DNA from: Alteromonadaceae bacterium XY-R5
GTDB lineage: Bacteria > Pseudomonadota > Gammaproteobacteria > Enterobacterales > Alteromonadaceae
DNA length: 64,000 nucleotides
Direction of reading: 5' to 3'
Assembly (NCBI GenBank): GCA_001660395.1
Contig: LXWE01000009.1
Location: 79,057 to 143,056, forward strand
The stretch's first letter is position 1, and each line of letters begins with the position of its first letter. Below, piece by piece: positions 25,627 to 35,533 of this stretch. The notes under the pieces were generated by a model that was given only the letters and a program-made list of their open reading frames with translations, made no database searches and was not told the origin of the DNA. The translations under genes and the position numbers were made by a program.

Positions 25627-28600
25627 ATGAACCTTTCGTACCTTGCAAACCGTATTGCCGTCGTATTAGGCGGTACCATGCTGGTAGCCAGTTGTGGCTT
25701 CGAGCAAACCATTAATGTTAAAGAATCACCTGATCCTGCACTGACGGGGCAATTTGTTGATAGCCCAGTGCAGGGCCTGAGCTATAGCTCAGAGTCATTT
25801 AGCGGTAGCACCAATGAAAACGGTGAGTTTTCATATTACCGTGGTGACTTCATTACGTTTTCTATTGGTGAACTGGAATTCCCGGGGGCGGCAGTATCGG
25901 GTGTAATGACACCTATGGCCCTGTTCAGCGCCGATAATGTATTTAGTCAGCCGGTGGTGAACACGTTACGTTTACTCCAGGCGCTGGATACCGACGGTGA
26001 CCCGTCGAACGGTATTACCATCAGTGACGATGCCGCTGCGGCGGCAACTATGTTGCTGGCCGACGGTGAAACTGCGGCTGATTTCTTCGCTCAGTCAGAC
26101 GAAGATTTTGCTGCCGATGTTGAGGTTTGGTTACCGGCGGCGGGTGGAAGTGCCAGCCTGGTTTCAAGTGATGCTGCAATTGACCATTTCGTCAGCTATT
26201 TAGAAGACAGCCTGGGAACGCTGGTGGGAACCACCTTTGACCCAGACGTGATCACTGGCACTCTTTACCACAACTATCTGCAGGGCACGAATGTGGTGTC
26301 TGGCAGCGTAACCTTTACGCCCTCAGAAGATGACACCAGCATTGGTACGTATGTTTACAGCAGCAGTGATAGTGACAGCAGCGGTGAATACAGTTTTGCT
26401 TTTGGGCGTCGCGTTTTGGTGCTGACCTCAGGTGACGAAACGACCTACCTGATTGCCCGCGCACTTGATACCGTTAGCAACGTCTACAGCCTATGTGTTG
26501 AAAGTGCGGGTGATCAAAGCCTGGTGAGTCTGGTCGAAGCCTGTGATGGCGACGATGATCCGAAAAACAGCTTATTGTCATTTAGCGAAGAGCAGGCAGC
26601 AGAAGATGTACTGGCACTGGAAGAGGCCGCGAGTAATATTCCGCCGGCCCTGTACGAAGAGTTCAATACGGATACATCAACCTTCTTTACCTCTACCTAC
26701 AAGGATTTGTCTGATGATCTTGAAGACGATCCTATGTATTACAAAACAGGTGGTAGCCCGAGCATTGACGCAGAACTTGGCCAGATGACTCTGGAGGGCG
26801 ACCGTTTCTCTATCGGTAATACCACGCCGGGTGTGCTGACCACTGCCAACGATACAGGCGGTTCAGGTGTCTTTAACCTGAGTCAGGGCTTTACCATCAG
26901 CTTTGATGTGGTGTCCCACAATGGTGGCGGTAACCTCAATGTCTACGTGGATAATAACACCACTGGGCAAGACAACTCTGTGCATGGTGCGGCTTCTAAA
27001 ATTATTGGTCTGGGCATTAATGATGACAATTTCCCGCAGGGAGAGCGTTTCAGCTATACCTATGAACCTGGCGCGGATGTAAATGGTAACGATCCAACAG
27101 CCGCAGATGCCAAAATTTTGGACTCAACCATCACTAACTCATTCTTTCAATTCCGCACTGACAGCAGCGGTCGTATTACGATTGATAATCTGAAAATTGA
27201 GACGATTGCAGAAGCTGTTGATCCAAGTGAAAACACAGGTGGAGAAACGGAGGAGCCTGAAGAACAGCTGGATATCCCAACTGTCGACTTGCCTTTGAGT
27301 TACGACTTTGCTGGCGTGACCGACGATATTTTCTCTACGGCATTTGCAGAAATCACGAATGCTGCCGGTGAAGCTGTGTCTATGCTGACCCGCACGGGGG
27401 GCTCGGTAACTGTGGTGGATTCCGGCCTGGAAATTGATGGTGGGCGCTTCACCTTGGGCGACAGTGAGCCTGGCACACTTACCACGGCTGCCGATACTAC
27501 GACCACAGGTGTACTTGACCTGAGCCGCCCATACAAAGTGGTGATGGACATTGTTTCTGCCACAGATAGCGAAGGCGGCAACAAGTTCCAGATTTATGTG
27601 GATAACAACACTTCAGGTTCAGCGAACTCCATTCATGCTGGTGATTCCCGTATCTATAACGAGTTGGTATCGACACTGGTCGCAGGTACAACGCTGGAAG
27701 TCGAAGGTGAGGTCGGCACAGAAAACTCGTTTATTCAGTTACGGGTAGAAGATGGTGCGGTTGTGGTGATTAACAATCTGCGAATTGAGTATCTTGATGA
27801 TGGTTCTATCTTCTCTTGTGCTGATGAGCCGGATCTGTACTTCTGTGATGACTTCAGCACAGGCACAACCGATAACTGGGAGTTGGTGGCACAACCAACC
27901 AACACCACAGGTGCGGTCGGTGAATTTGATATTCTTAACGATAATGGCAACAAAGTACTGCGTTATACCGCAGGCAATGCAGGCGGCGAAATTCTGCGTA
28001 TTACTGAAGCGGCCATGGCGAATATTCCAGATACTGCGGATTATTTTGTCGAGGCACGTATCCGCCCGCGTCAAAACAGCACAACTGCCAACAAACAGTT
28101 ATATATGATGGGCCGATATGCCAGTGAAGGTAACTGGTATGGTGGTGGTTTGAACGTGCAGAACTCTACCAGCAGTACTCGCGTTGAAGTAGCGGTTAGC
28201 ACCGATGGTTCGGTTAGCCGTCCTGTCCAGGCTGCATACCCGATTGAGCTTGGCACCCAGGGCGCATCGGATGATGGTGTCTGGTATCGCGTGCGTTTTG
28301 AAATGGATGGCTCTGACCTGACAGTGTATCTGGATGGCCAGAACATGGGCTCAGTCTCTGACAGCAGCTACACCACCAAAGGTTTGATCGGACTATTTAC
28401 CAATAACCGTTCATTTGAGATTGACGACATTAAAGTCGGTAACCCGGATGTGAAACCGGTACAACTGACGCTGGACTACACAGATACCAGCTGGACCACA
28501 AGCACTACCAGCGACCCGCTCACTGTCTATGTGACAGCGGTGCAGGATGACGGCATTACAGCGGATACCTATACAGTCACCAGCAGTGATGAAGCCGTTG

Positions 28601-31600
28601 TGTCTGTCACTCAGCAGGACGATGTGAATGTGGTGCTAACACCACTGACCGAGGGGACTGCAACCATTACCTTTACCTCAGGTTCTGATCCTACACTGGT
28701 GAAAACCATTGAAGTGATGGTGTCAGAAGGTTTTGTGATGCCAACCTCTGAATATGGTGATATTTCAGCCAAAGTAACGCCCGACCTTGCCAGTAGCGGT
28801 AACTATATTGATACCAGCCTGAGTATTACGTTTGATAGTACGCCCACTTTGGGGGATGTAGGTGAAGTCCGCATTTACGATAGCAGCGATAACAGCGTTG
28901 TGGATGTACTCACCGTCAGTGACGATATCGACAGTCTGGGTTACGACGGTCAGGACCGTCTGCGCCGGGTCTACTATCGTTCTCTAAGCATTGATGGCAA
29001 TACCCTGACCATCAAGCCTCATAATGGTGTGATTGATTACGATAAGACCTACTTCGTGGCCATTGGTGATGGCGTAGTGAGTGGCGTTCAGCTGAATGGT
29101 GTAGATTTTTCCGGTCTGGGCGTCAATGCTGGCTGGGAATTCACTACTCAGGAAATTGCTCCGTCTGGTACTGATGTGACAGTTGATGATGATGGTGTGG
29201 CTGACTTCCGCACCGTACAAGGGGCCTTGAACTATGTGATGGAAAATGTCGCTAAAGATACGGCGGCAACCATCACAGTGAAAGAAGGTAGCTACAATGA
29301 ACTATTGTTTATACGCAATAAAAACAATCTGACCATTCAAGGGGAAGATCGCGACAACACCGTTATTTTCTATGATAACTACGAGTCGTATAACAGTGGT
29401 AGCGGCGGCAGTGAGCCGGCGGGCACGGGCACACCTGGTGGTGGTCGCAGTGTGTTGTTGGTGGAAGGTGCCGATAATCTGGTCCTGAATAATCTGACCC
29501 TGAAAAATAGTCACGTGCGTAACAGCACCGATTCGAATCAGGCTGAAACCATTTACTTCAACAGCAGCTATCGCTTAACGGCGAATAATGCCAACTTTAT
29601 CAGTGAGCAGGATACCTTGCTGCTGAAAGGTTACAGCTGGTTCTATAACTGTCTGGTGGCAGGTAACGTCGACTTTATTTGGGGTTATCCAACGGCGGCC
29701 TTGTTTGAAGAAAGTGAAATCCGTTCTATCGGGGATTCTAAGTACGGCGCAGATACGGACAGTCCTGGAGGCTATGTACTGCAAGCACGCGTCCCGAACG
29801 AGACGGATCCAGGCTTTGTATTCCTGAACAGCGAATTCACGCATGGTCCGGGACCACTGGGCAACGATGTACTGGATGATTCGACTTACATTGCCCGTAG
29901 TGGTGGCAACACCAGCTACTATGACAATATCACTCTGATCAATAACAAGTTTGATACCCATATTGCCAGTGTTGGCTGGGCCGCAGAAGGGGTGAATAGC
30001 CAACCTGCGCCAACGCCTGACCCGGCTACTGCAACAGCAGGCTGGCGTGAATATGGCAGCATGGACATGAACGGTGATCCGCTGGATTTAAGCAGCCGAG
30101 TGGGCGGTTACCTGCTGGATGCCAGTGAAATCAGTGCCTATGAAAGTCGTACTGCCGTGTTCTCTGGTTACAACAGCGGTGCTGGCTGGACCCCAGATCC
30201 TCTGGATGCCCCGGTGATTGTGGCTGAAGAAACTGACAAAGGCTTCGCAGGCTACAACTACGACATTACCGGTGGTGCTGGCGGCACGGTTGTTACTGTT
30301 GATAACGGTGCGGATTTAGTCGCAGCACTGGATGCAGCTGCTGATGCTAATACGCCTGTCACCGTATATGTCGACGGTACTATAACTGTTGCCAATACCG
30401 GCTCAGCCCCTATCTATGTGAAGGACATGGATAACGTATCGATCATTGGGGTGTCGGATCGCGGTGAGCTGGACGGCATTGGTATTAAGATCAGTCGCGC
30501 CAATAACGTGATTATTCAAAACCTGAAAATCCATAACGTTGATTCGGGCGATAAAGACGCAATTGGTATTGAAGGCGATGATGACAGTGGCACCACCACG
30601 ACTCATATCTGGATCGACCACAATGAGCTATACAGTAGCCTAGATGTGGATAAAGACTACTATGATGGTTTGCTGGACAGCAAAACGGGTGCCCGTTACA
30701 TCACGATTTCTTACAACTATCTGCATGATCACTGGAAGGCGTCCTTGCACGGTCATACTGAAGACGATAGTGCTGAAGCGGCAAATACCGAACGCTTTAT
30801 CACCTTCCACCATAACCGTTTCGAAAACATTGAATCGCGCTTGCCATTGTTCCGCCGTGGTTATGGGCACCTGTATAACAACTACTACAACAATATCGAT
30901 TCCACGGCGATCAATTCCCGCATTGGGGCCGAGTTGCTGGTAGAAAATAACGTGTTCGAAAATACCCAGAACCCAATTGTATCTTTCTACTCCAGCGTGA
31001 TTGGTTATTGGAATCAGATTGGTAACCTGTTCAGTGACGGTGTGACCTGGACAACACCTGAAAGCGGCTATGTCAGTGGCGAAGATGGTAGCTCTACCAG
31101 CAGCTATACCGTGCCTTATGATTACACGCTGGATGACGCCAGCCTGGTGAAATCAAAAGTGATTAACCATGCAGGTGTGGGCAAGTTGGACCAAAGCAAT
31201 TTGGATATTCCTGACGTGACTGACAGTAGCGATGATACTGATACCGTAACAGCCACTGATGTGAGTCTGCCATTTGAAGAAGATTTCAGTGCTGCGGATG
31301 CCAGCACCTTCTTTAGTGCAGATTACAAAAACATTGGTAGTGACCTGACGGTGCCTTTGTATGGCATCACCGGTGGAGGGGCGACTATCAGTGTCAGCGG
31401 TGGCCAAATGACATTGCTGTCGGGACGCTTCACTATTGGAGATCCGATTGGTAAGGCGACTGCAACAGCCAGTTCGGATACTGCTGGCCGGGGTGTGCTG
31501 GATTTAAGTCGCGCTTACAAGGTCATTGTGCAAATTGAGAGTGTTGGTGGTACCACAACCAAGAAATTCCAGCTGTACGTAGACAACAATACCTCAAGCA

Positions 31601-31779
31601 GTGGAAGCTCAATGCATGGCTCTGCATCTAAGTTCTATGAAGCAACATTGGACTCCCTATCTGCAGGGACGCTGGAGATAGACGGTTTGGTGGCTACCGA
31701 CAGTTCCTTCCTGCAAGTACGAACTGAGACCGACGGTAGTATTGTGATGTCCAGTATACGCATTGAATATACAGACTAA
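25627..31779 (+). CDS. Giant multimodular lipoprotein: pectinesterase (CE8) plus pectate lyase (PL1) with three repeated binding-type modules
   Basis: 2050 residues. A VASC lipobox puts the lipid on Cys23. Approximate layout: N-terminal domain 30-330; module A1 339-525; module A2 556-724; a laminin-G-like jelly roll 730-942; an Ig-like domain 943-1036; a second Ig-like (SbsA type) domain 1039-1176; pectinesterase 1184-1512 with QAETIYF, QDTLLL and NVDFIWG; pectate lyase 1539-1855 with 'IWIDHNELY', 'DGLLDSKTGARYITISYN', 'HDHWKASLHG' and 'FHHNRFENIESRLPLFRRG'; module A3 1880-2050. A1, A2 and A3 share a phrase of the form G-R-F-[TS]-[IL]-G followed by Y-V-D-N-N-T and are probably carbohydrate-binding. 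Coupling demethylation and beta-elimination on one surface-bound chain suits methylated pectin. It lies 142 bases after the receptor and 11 before the acetylesterase. Confidence 0.93.
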   Translation: MNLSYLANRIAVVLGGTMLVASCGFEQTINVKESPDPALTGQFVDSPVQGLSYSSESFSGSTNENGEFSYYRGDFITFSIGELEFPGAAVSGVMTPMALFSADNVFSQPVVNTLRLLQALDTDGDPSNGITISDDAAAAATMLLADGETAADFFAQSDEDFAADVEVWLPAAGGSASLVSSDAAIDHFVSYLEDSLGTLVGTTFDPDVITGTLYHNYLQGTNVVSGSVTFTPSEDDTSIGTYVYSSSDSDSSGEYSFAFGRRVLVLTSGDETTYLIARALDTVSNVYSLCVESAGDQSLVSLVEACDGDDDPKNSLLSFSEEQAAEDVLALEEAASNIPPALYEEFNTDTSTFFTSTYKDLSDDLEDDPMYYKTGGSPSIDAELGQMTLEGDRFSIGNTTPGVLTTANDTGGSGVFNLSQGFTISFDVVSHNGGGNLNVYVDNNTTGQDNSVHGAASKIIGLGINDDNFPQGERFSYTYEPGADVNGNDPTAADAKILDSTITNSFFQFRTDSSGRITIDNLKIETIAEAVDPSENTGGETEEPEEQLDIPTVDLPLSYDFAGVTDDIFSTAFAEITNAAGEAVSMLTRTGGSVTVVDSGLEIDGGRFTLGDSEPGTLTTAADTTTTGVLDLSRPYKVVMDIVSATDSEGGNKFQIYVDNNTSGSANSIHAGDSRIYNELVSTLVAGTTLEVEGEVGTENSFIQLRVEDGAVVVINNLRIEYLDDGSIFSCADEPDLYFCDDFSTGTTDNWELVAQPTNTTGAVGEFDILNDNGNKVLRYTAGNAGGEILRITEAAMANIPDTADYFVEARIRPRQNSTTANKQLYMMGRYASEGNWYGGGLNVQNSTSSTRVEVAVSTDGSVSRPVQAAYPIELGTQGASDDGVWYRVRFEMDGSDLTVYLDGQNMGSVSDSSYTTKGLIGLFTNNRSFEIDDIKVGNPDVKPVQLTLDYTDTSWTTSTTSDPLTVYVTAVQDDGITADTYTVTSSDEAVVSVTQQDDVNVVLTPLTEGTATITFTSGSDPTLVKTIEVMVSEGFVMPTSEYGDISAKVTPDLASSGNYIDTSLSITFDSTPTLGDVGEVRIYDSSDNSVVDVLTVSDDIDSLGYDGQDRLRRVYYRSLSIDGNTLTIKPHNGVIDYDKTYFVAIGDGVVSGVQLNGVDFSGLGVNAGWEFTTQEIAPSGTDVTVDDDGVADFRTVQGALNYVMENVAKDTAATITVKEGSYNELLFIRNKNNLTIQGEDRDNTVIFYDNYESYNSGSGGSEPAGTGTPGGGRSVLLVEGADNLVLNNLTLKNSHVRNSTDSNQAETIYFNSSYRLTANNANFISEQDTLLLKGYSWFYNCLVAGNVDFIWGYPTAALFEESEIRSIGDSKYGADTDSPGGYVLQARVPNETDPGFVFLNSEFTHGPGPLGNDVLDDSTYIARSGGNTSYYDNITLINNKFDTHIASVGWAAEGVNSQPAPTPDPATATAGWREYGSMDMNGDPLDLSSRVGGYLLDASEISAYESRTAVFSGYNSGAGWTPDPLDAPVIVAEETDKGFAGYNYDITGGAGGTVVTVDNGADLVAALDAAADANTPVTVYVDGTITVANTGSAPIYVKDMDNVSIIGVSDRGELDGIGIKISRANNVIIQNLKIHNVDSGDKDAIGIEGDDDSGTTTTHIWIDHNELYSSLDVDKDYYDGLLDSKTGARYITISYNYLHDHWKASLHGHTEDDSAEAANTERFITFHHNRFENIESRLPLFRRGYGHLYNNYYNNIDSTAINSRIGAELLVENNVFENTQNPIVSFYSSVIGYWNQIGNLFSDGVTWTTPESGYVSGEDGSSTSSYTVPYDYTLDDASLVKSKVINHAGVGKLDQSNLDIPDVTDSSDDTDTVTATDVSLPFEEDFSAADASTFFSADYKNIGSDLTVPLYGITGGGATISVSGGQMTLLSGRFTIGDPIGKATATASSDTAGRGVLDLSRAYKVIVQIESVGGTTTKKFQLYVDNNTSSSGSSMHGSASKFYEATLDSLSAGTLEIDGLVATDSSFLQVRTETDGSIVMSSIRIEYTD

Positions 31780-31790
31780 GGAGAGAATTA

Positions 31791-32561
31791 ATGGGACGTT
31801 TGGGCAAAGTAGTGGCATTGCTGGGAGGAATGTTTATGGGACTATCACCCGCCAATGCCGCCCCTGAGTTAGCGCCAGCCAGATTATTTCTGGTGGGCGA
31901 TTCAACCATGGCAGATAAACCCAATCTGGCTTATCCCGAGCGGGGATGGGGGCAGTTGTTGCCTGGGTTTATGGCGCCTGAACTGACCATTATTAACCTG
32001 GCTACCAACGGTCGCAGCACCAAGAGTTTTCGTGATGAAGGCCGTTGGCAAGCCATGTTAGATCAACTCCAGCAGGGTGATTATGTGTTGGTGCAATTTG
32101 GTCATAATGATCAAAAGAAAAAAGATCCTAGCCGATATGCTGCGGCAGAATCAGATTATCAGATAAATTTGACGCACTTTATTCACGACGTGCAGGAAAA
32201 AGGCGGGATTCCTATGCTGGCCAGTTCCATCTGTCGTCGCAGTTTTAGTGAAGAAGGCGTGCTGGAGCATAATTTAAGTGAGTATGCTCAGGCGGCAAAG
32301 AAAGTCGCAGCGGAAACAAAGGTAAGTTTCTTCGACCTACAGCAACGCACCTGTGACCGCTTTGAAGCATTAGGTGTGGAAGACACGAAACCTCTGTTTT
32401 TGCAGGTACCAGCAGGGCTATTCGAAAAGTACCCTGACGGTAAGGTGGACAATACGCACTTAAGTACCGTTGGCGCGACTATGGTAGCGCAGTTTTTTGT
32501 ACGTGAGTTAATGGCAAAACAACATCCGTTGGCGCGCTATATCATGCAACAACAACTGTAG
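31791..32561 (+). CDS. CE12 rhamnogalacturonan/pectin acetylesterase (SGNH hydrolase)
   Basis: 256 residues with a signal peptide of about 23 residues ending ANA. Esterases of this family remove O-acetyl groups from rhamnogalacturonan or homogalacturonan. The SGNH blocks are clear: GDSTM with nucleophile Ser38, a Gly in 'NLATNGRSTKSF', 'FGHNDQKKKDP' with Asn106, and 'DNTHLSTVG' with Asp220 and His223. AAGGAG lies before ATG 31791, 11 bases after the giant lipoprotein, so it is the last gene of the receptor operon. A strong terminator follows. It removes the acetyl substituents that block lyases. Confidence 0.93.
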   Translation: MGRLGKVVALLGGMFMGLSPANAAPELAPARLFLVGDSTMADKPNLAYPERGWGQLLPGFMAPELTIINLATNGRSTKSFRDEGRWQAMLDQLQQGDYVLVQFGHNDQKKKDPSRYAAAESDYQINLTHFIHDVQEKGGIPMLASSICRRSFSEEGVLEHNLSEYAQAAKKVAAETKVSFFDLQQRTCDRFEALGVEDTKPLFLQVPAGLFEKYPDGKVDNTHLSTVGATMVAQFFVRELMAKQHPLARYIMQQQL

Positions 32562-32638
32562 CGATTCGTCTACTTCATATGAACCTTATCTGAACCATAC
32601 CTTTCGGGGGTGTATTAGCCCCCCCATCGGGCTATCAT

Positions 32639-32679
32639 AGCGCTGGACTTTGTGATTGAAGTCCGGCGCTTTTCTTTTT
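32639..32679 (+). terminator. Rho-independent terminator closing the pectin locus
   Basis: A 12-bp stem AGCGCTGGACTT / AAGTCCGGCGCT containing one T-G pair, loop of eight bases, followed by TTTTCTTTTT. It separates the pectin locus from mrcB. Confidence 0.88.
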
Positions 32680-32734
32680 GAGTTGCCTGATGCGACTTAT
32701 TTTCCAAGGAACAAAGGTCAAACCGTCCTAGCTT

Positions 32735-35050
32735 ATGTCGAAAAAGATTTCTGCTTATATAAATCCCTGGCCCTGGTGTAAACGTCATGGCTGGAAAGTG
32801 TTACTGATTGGACTAGCCGCGCTGATGGCGTATAGCGTGTATTTGGATGCCAATATTCAGAAACGTTTCAATGGCAACAAATGGCAGGTGCCAGCACAAA
32901 TTTATGCCAGGCCATTAACGCTGACGCTAAAGCAGGAGATCACCGAAAAAGAGATCGTCGAAGAGCTGGAGTTACTCGGGTATCGCAACGTCTCGCTGGC
33001 GCGCAAATCTGGCGAATATGCCATTAATGGCAACCATATCAGTATTCGTCGTCGGGCATTTACGTTTGCTGATGGTGATGAGCCGGAAGAATTCTTACAG
33101 GTGAGTCTGGAGAATAACCGCGTCACGTCGATTGCGGATCTTGCTCGTAATCAGGCACAAAACAGCATGCGCTTGGAACCCTGGCTGGTCACCCGATTAT
33201 CCGCCGGCAGTGAAGATCGTATGTTAGTGACCCTGGATGACATACCTAAACCTCTGATTGATGCCTTGGTCACCGTTGAGGATCAGGAGTTTTATCATCA
33301 CTTTGGGATTAATCCTTTTGCCATCGCCAGAGCCGCAGTGGCCAATATTATTGCTGGTCGCACGGTGCAGGGTGGTAGCACTCTGACTCAGCAACTGGTC
33401 AAAAACATGTACCTGAGTCGGGAAAAGTCTCTATGGCGCAAAGTGAAAGAAGCACTGATGGCGCTGATCATTGAGTTTCGCTATAGCAAAGAAGAGATTT
33501 TGCAGGCGTATCTGAATGAAGTGTTTCTCGGGCAAAATGGCGCGTTGGCCGTGCATGGCGTCGGCCTGGCCAGCTATTTCTATTTTGACCGCCCGGTGAA
33601 TGAGCTGAATCTGGCGGAAATGGCCACATTGGTTGCAATTATCAAAGGGCCGTCGTACTACAATCCGAGACGTTACGCCGAACGAGTTTTAGAGCGCCGT
33701 AATCTGGTGCTCCGCATGTTGTTCGAAGCCAACAAACTCGACCGCCAAAGCTATGAACTTTATGTGAATATGCCGCTGGATATTGCGTCAGGAGCGAGCC
33801 TGGCGCAGGGCAAACATCCGGCTTATATGGATAAAATCCGCCGTGAGCTTAGGCAAATACTGACAAATCCGCAGGTGCTGGAATCGGGGATCAAAGTCTT
33901 CTCGACTCTCGATCCTGTTGCTCAGCGTCGAGCCGAAGACGCGCTGGTGGCACAAACGGAACGCATTGGCACCGGCCTGAAAATTCAGGACCTGCAGGGG
34001 GCAATGGTGATTACCGATATTGCCAGCGGTGAGATTCGTGCATTGGTGGGAGATTGTCATCCTGCCTATCAGGGCTTTAACCGTGCGCTGGATGCCAGTC
34101 GTTCGATTGGATCGCTGGTGAAGCCGGCCGTCTATCTGACGGCATTAGAACAGCCTTACTATTACAACCTGGCCACCATGCTAAAAGATGAGCCAATCAA
34201 GCTGAAAAGTACTTACGGAAAGTTATGGGAGCCGAAGAATTATGACAAAACCTTCCGTGGACAGGTGCCTCTAATTACGGCATTAACCCACTCTCTGAAT
34301 GTCCCGACGGTGAACCTGGGTATGACGGTGGGGCTGAGTAATGTTGCTGATACCCTGCATCGTCTGGGTGTGGAAAGTGATGTCCCGGAGTTTCCGGCTC
34401 TGACGCTGGGGGCGGTGAATATGACACCGATTGAAGTGAACCAGATGTATCAGACTATCGCCAACAATGGCATGTATGAGCATCTGCACGCTGTGAATGC
34501 CGTGGTTGATAGCAATGACCATGTGATCTGGCGTTATCAGCAACCCGGCGAGCAGCGCGTCGATGAACAGGCGACGTATTTGCTGAACTATGCGTTGCAT
34601 AAGGTGACCTTGGATGGCACCGCTAAGAGCATTAAAAAGCTGTTTCCGAATGTGAATATGGCAGGGAAAACCGGCACTACCGACGATTATCGTGATAGTT
34701 GGTTTAGTGGTTTTGATAAGAATATGGTGATTACTGCCTGGCTGGGCAAAGACGATAACAGCTCGGTGATGTTAAGTGGTGCTGGCGGTGCTATGCGTGT
34801 GTTTATTGACTATCAGCAGCACCAGCAACCGAAATCGTTAGTGCGTCGTTTTCCTGAGGGCCTGGGCATCGCGCATTTTGATGAGAACTCTGGCCTGCTT
34901 ACCAAAGCTGGATGTCAGCACAGTATGAGTTTACCAGCGATTTTGGATGCTTTGCCACAGGATCAGGTTGGTTGTAATGGACAACCTGCATCCGTGCCGA
35001 AACCCGCGACTGAAAAGAAAAGTTTCTGGGACAAGTGGTTCGGTGATTAA
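32735..35050 (+). CDS. mrcB: Penicillin-binding protein 1B (bifunctional transglycosylase/transpeptidase)
   Basis: 771 residues. It polymerises lipid II and cross-links peptidoglycan at the inner membrane. A short cytoplasmic tail and one membrane segment (about 22-40) precede the UB2H domain (about 65-150), where the lipoprotein activator LpoB docks in enterobacteria. The GT51 domain has 'TVEDQEFYHHFGINP' and 'GGSTLTQQLVKNMYLSR'. The transpeptidase has the SxxK motif SLVK with Ser460 and Lys463, an SLN motif and 'KTGTTDDYRDSWF'. The C-terminus is short and positively charged. Ribosome binding site is weak. It is transcribed alone between two strong terminators. Confidence 0.97.
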   Translation: MSKKISAYINPWPWCKRHGWKVLLIGLAALMAYSVYLDANIQKRFNGNKWQVPAQIYARPLTLTLKQEITEKEIVEELELLGYRNVSLARKSGEYAINGNHISIRRRAFTFADGDEPEEFLQVSLENNRVTSIADLARNQAQNSMRLEPWLVTRLSAGSEDRMLVTLDDIPKPLIDALVTVEDQEFYHHFGINPFAIARAAVANIIAGRTVQGGSTLTQQLVKNMYLSREKSLWRKVKEALMALIIEFRYSKEEILQAYLNEVFLGQNGALAVHGVGLASYFYFDRPVNELNLAEMATLVAIIKGPSYYNPRRYAERVLERRNLVLRMLFEANKLDRQSYELYVNMPLDIASGASLAQGKHPAYMDKIRRELRQILTNPQVLESGIKVFSTLDPVAQRRAEDALVAQTERIGTGLKIQDLQGAMVITDIASGEIRALVGDCHPAYQGFNRALDASRSIGSLVKPAVYLTALEQPYYYNLATMLKDEPIKLKSTYGKLWEPKNYDKTFRGQVPLITALTHSLNVPTVNLGMTVGLSNVADTLHRLGVESDVPEFPALTLGAVNMTPIEVNQMYQTIANNGMYEHLHAVNAVVDSNDHVIWRYQQPGEQRVDEQATYLLNYALHKVTLDGTAKSIKKLFPNVNMAGKTGTTDDYRDSWFSGFDKNMVITAWLGKDDNSSVMLSGAGGAMRVFIDYQQHQQPKSLVRRFPEGLGIAHFDENSGLLTKAGCQHSMSLPAILDALPQDQVGCNGQPASVPKPATEKKSFWDKWFGD

Positions 35051-35070
35051 TGTCACACCATGCTAATGAC

Positions 35071-35097
35071 AAAAACCCCGGTTAAACCGGGGTTTTT
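35071..35097. terminator. Bidirectional rho-independent terminator
   Basis: AAAAACCCCGG / CCGGGGTTTTT, an 11-bp perfect stem with loop TTAAA. T runs occur on both strands, so it serves mrcB and the convergent cytochrome c gene. Confidence 0.92.
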
Positions 35098-35113
35098 GTT
35101 TGTGTTGATGGCG

Positions 35114-35533
35114 TTATCTGAGTTTGGCTACGTCTGTCGCCTGCACCTTATCTGCGTATTGATTACCAAAGTGGCTGCGCACGTAATTCACTACCTCGGC
35201 CACCTGTTCATCGTTAAGGTTTCGGGAAAAAGCGGGCATACCACCCTGTCCTTTAAGCACCAGATAAACTGGATAAGCAGCGCCTGCCAGCTTGGGGTTG
35301 TTCGCTAGCGGCGGATAAGCCGCAGCACCTTTAGCGCCTTCACCAGCCGGCATGTGGCAACCCTGACAGATCCCTTCAAATAATGCCTGACCGGTTTTTT
35401 CTTCAAACTGAAAGCTCACCGACAGTTCGGGTGGCTCATGTTCGGCAATGGTGTTTGCCTGACGGGCAGATGCCAGCATGGACAGTGACAACAGCCCAAG
35501 CGAGATAATGGTAAGTATACTAATGCGTTTCAT
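35114..35533 (-). CDS. Periplasmic class I cytochrome c, partner of the flavin oxidase
   Basis: 139 residues: signal peptide of about 23 residues ending ASA, then a single c-type domain with the haem motif CQGCH (Cys56, Cys59, His60) and a probable axial Met99 in 'GQGGMPAFS'. 'YPPLANNP' is typical of small electron-transfer cytochromes of alcohol and amine dehydrogenase systems. Its ATG overlaps the stop of the upstream oxidase gene (TAATG), so the two are translationally coupled. It probably accepts electrons from that flavoprotein in the periplasm and passes them to the respiratory chain. Confidence 0.92.
   Translation of the reverse strand: MKRISILTIISLGLLSLSMLASARQANTIAEHEPPELSVSFQFEEKTGQALFEGICQGCHMPAGEGAKGAAAYPPLANNPKLAGAAYPVYLVLKGQGGMPAFSRNLNDEQVAEVVNYVRSHFGNQYADKVQATDVAKLR

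Noticed and set aside
32600..32640. GGGGG / CCCCC pairing before the pectin-locus terminator
   Set aside because: Can pair in several registers and has no U tract; the clear terminator lies just downstream at 32639.
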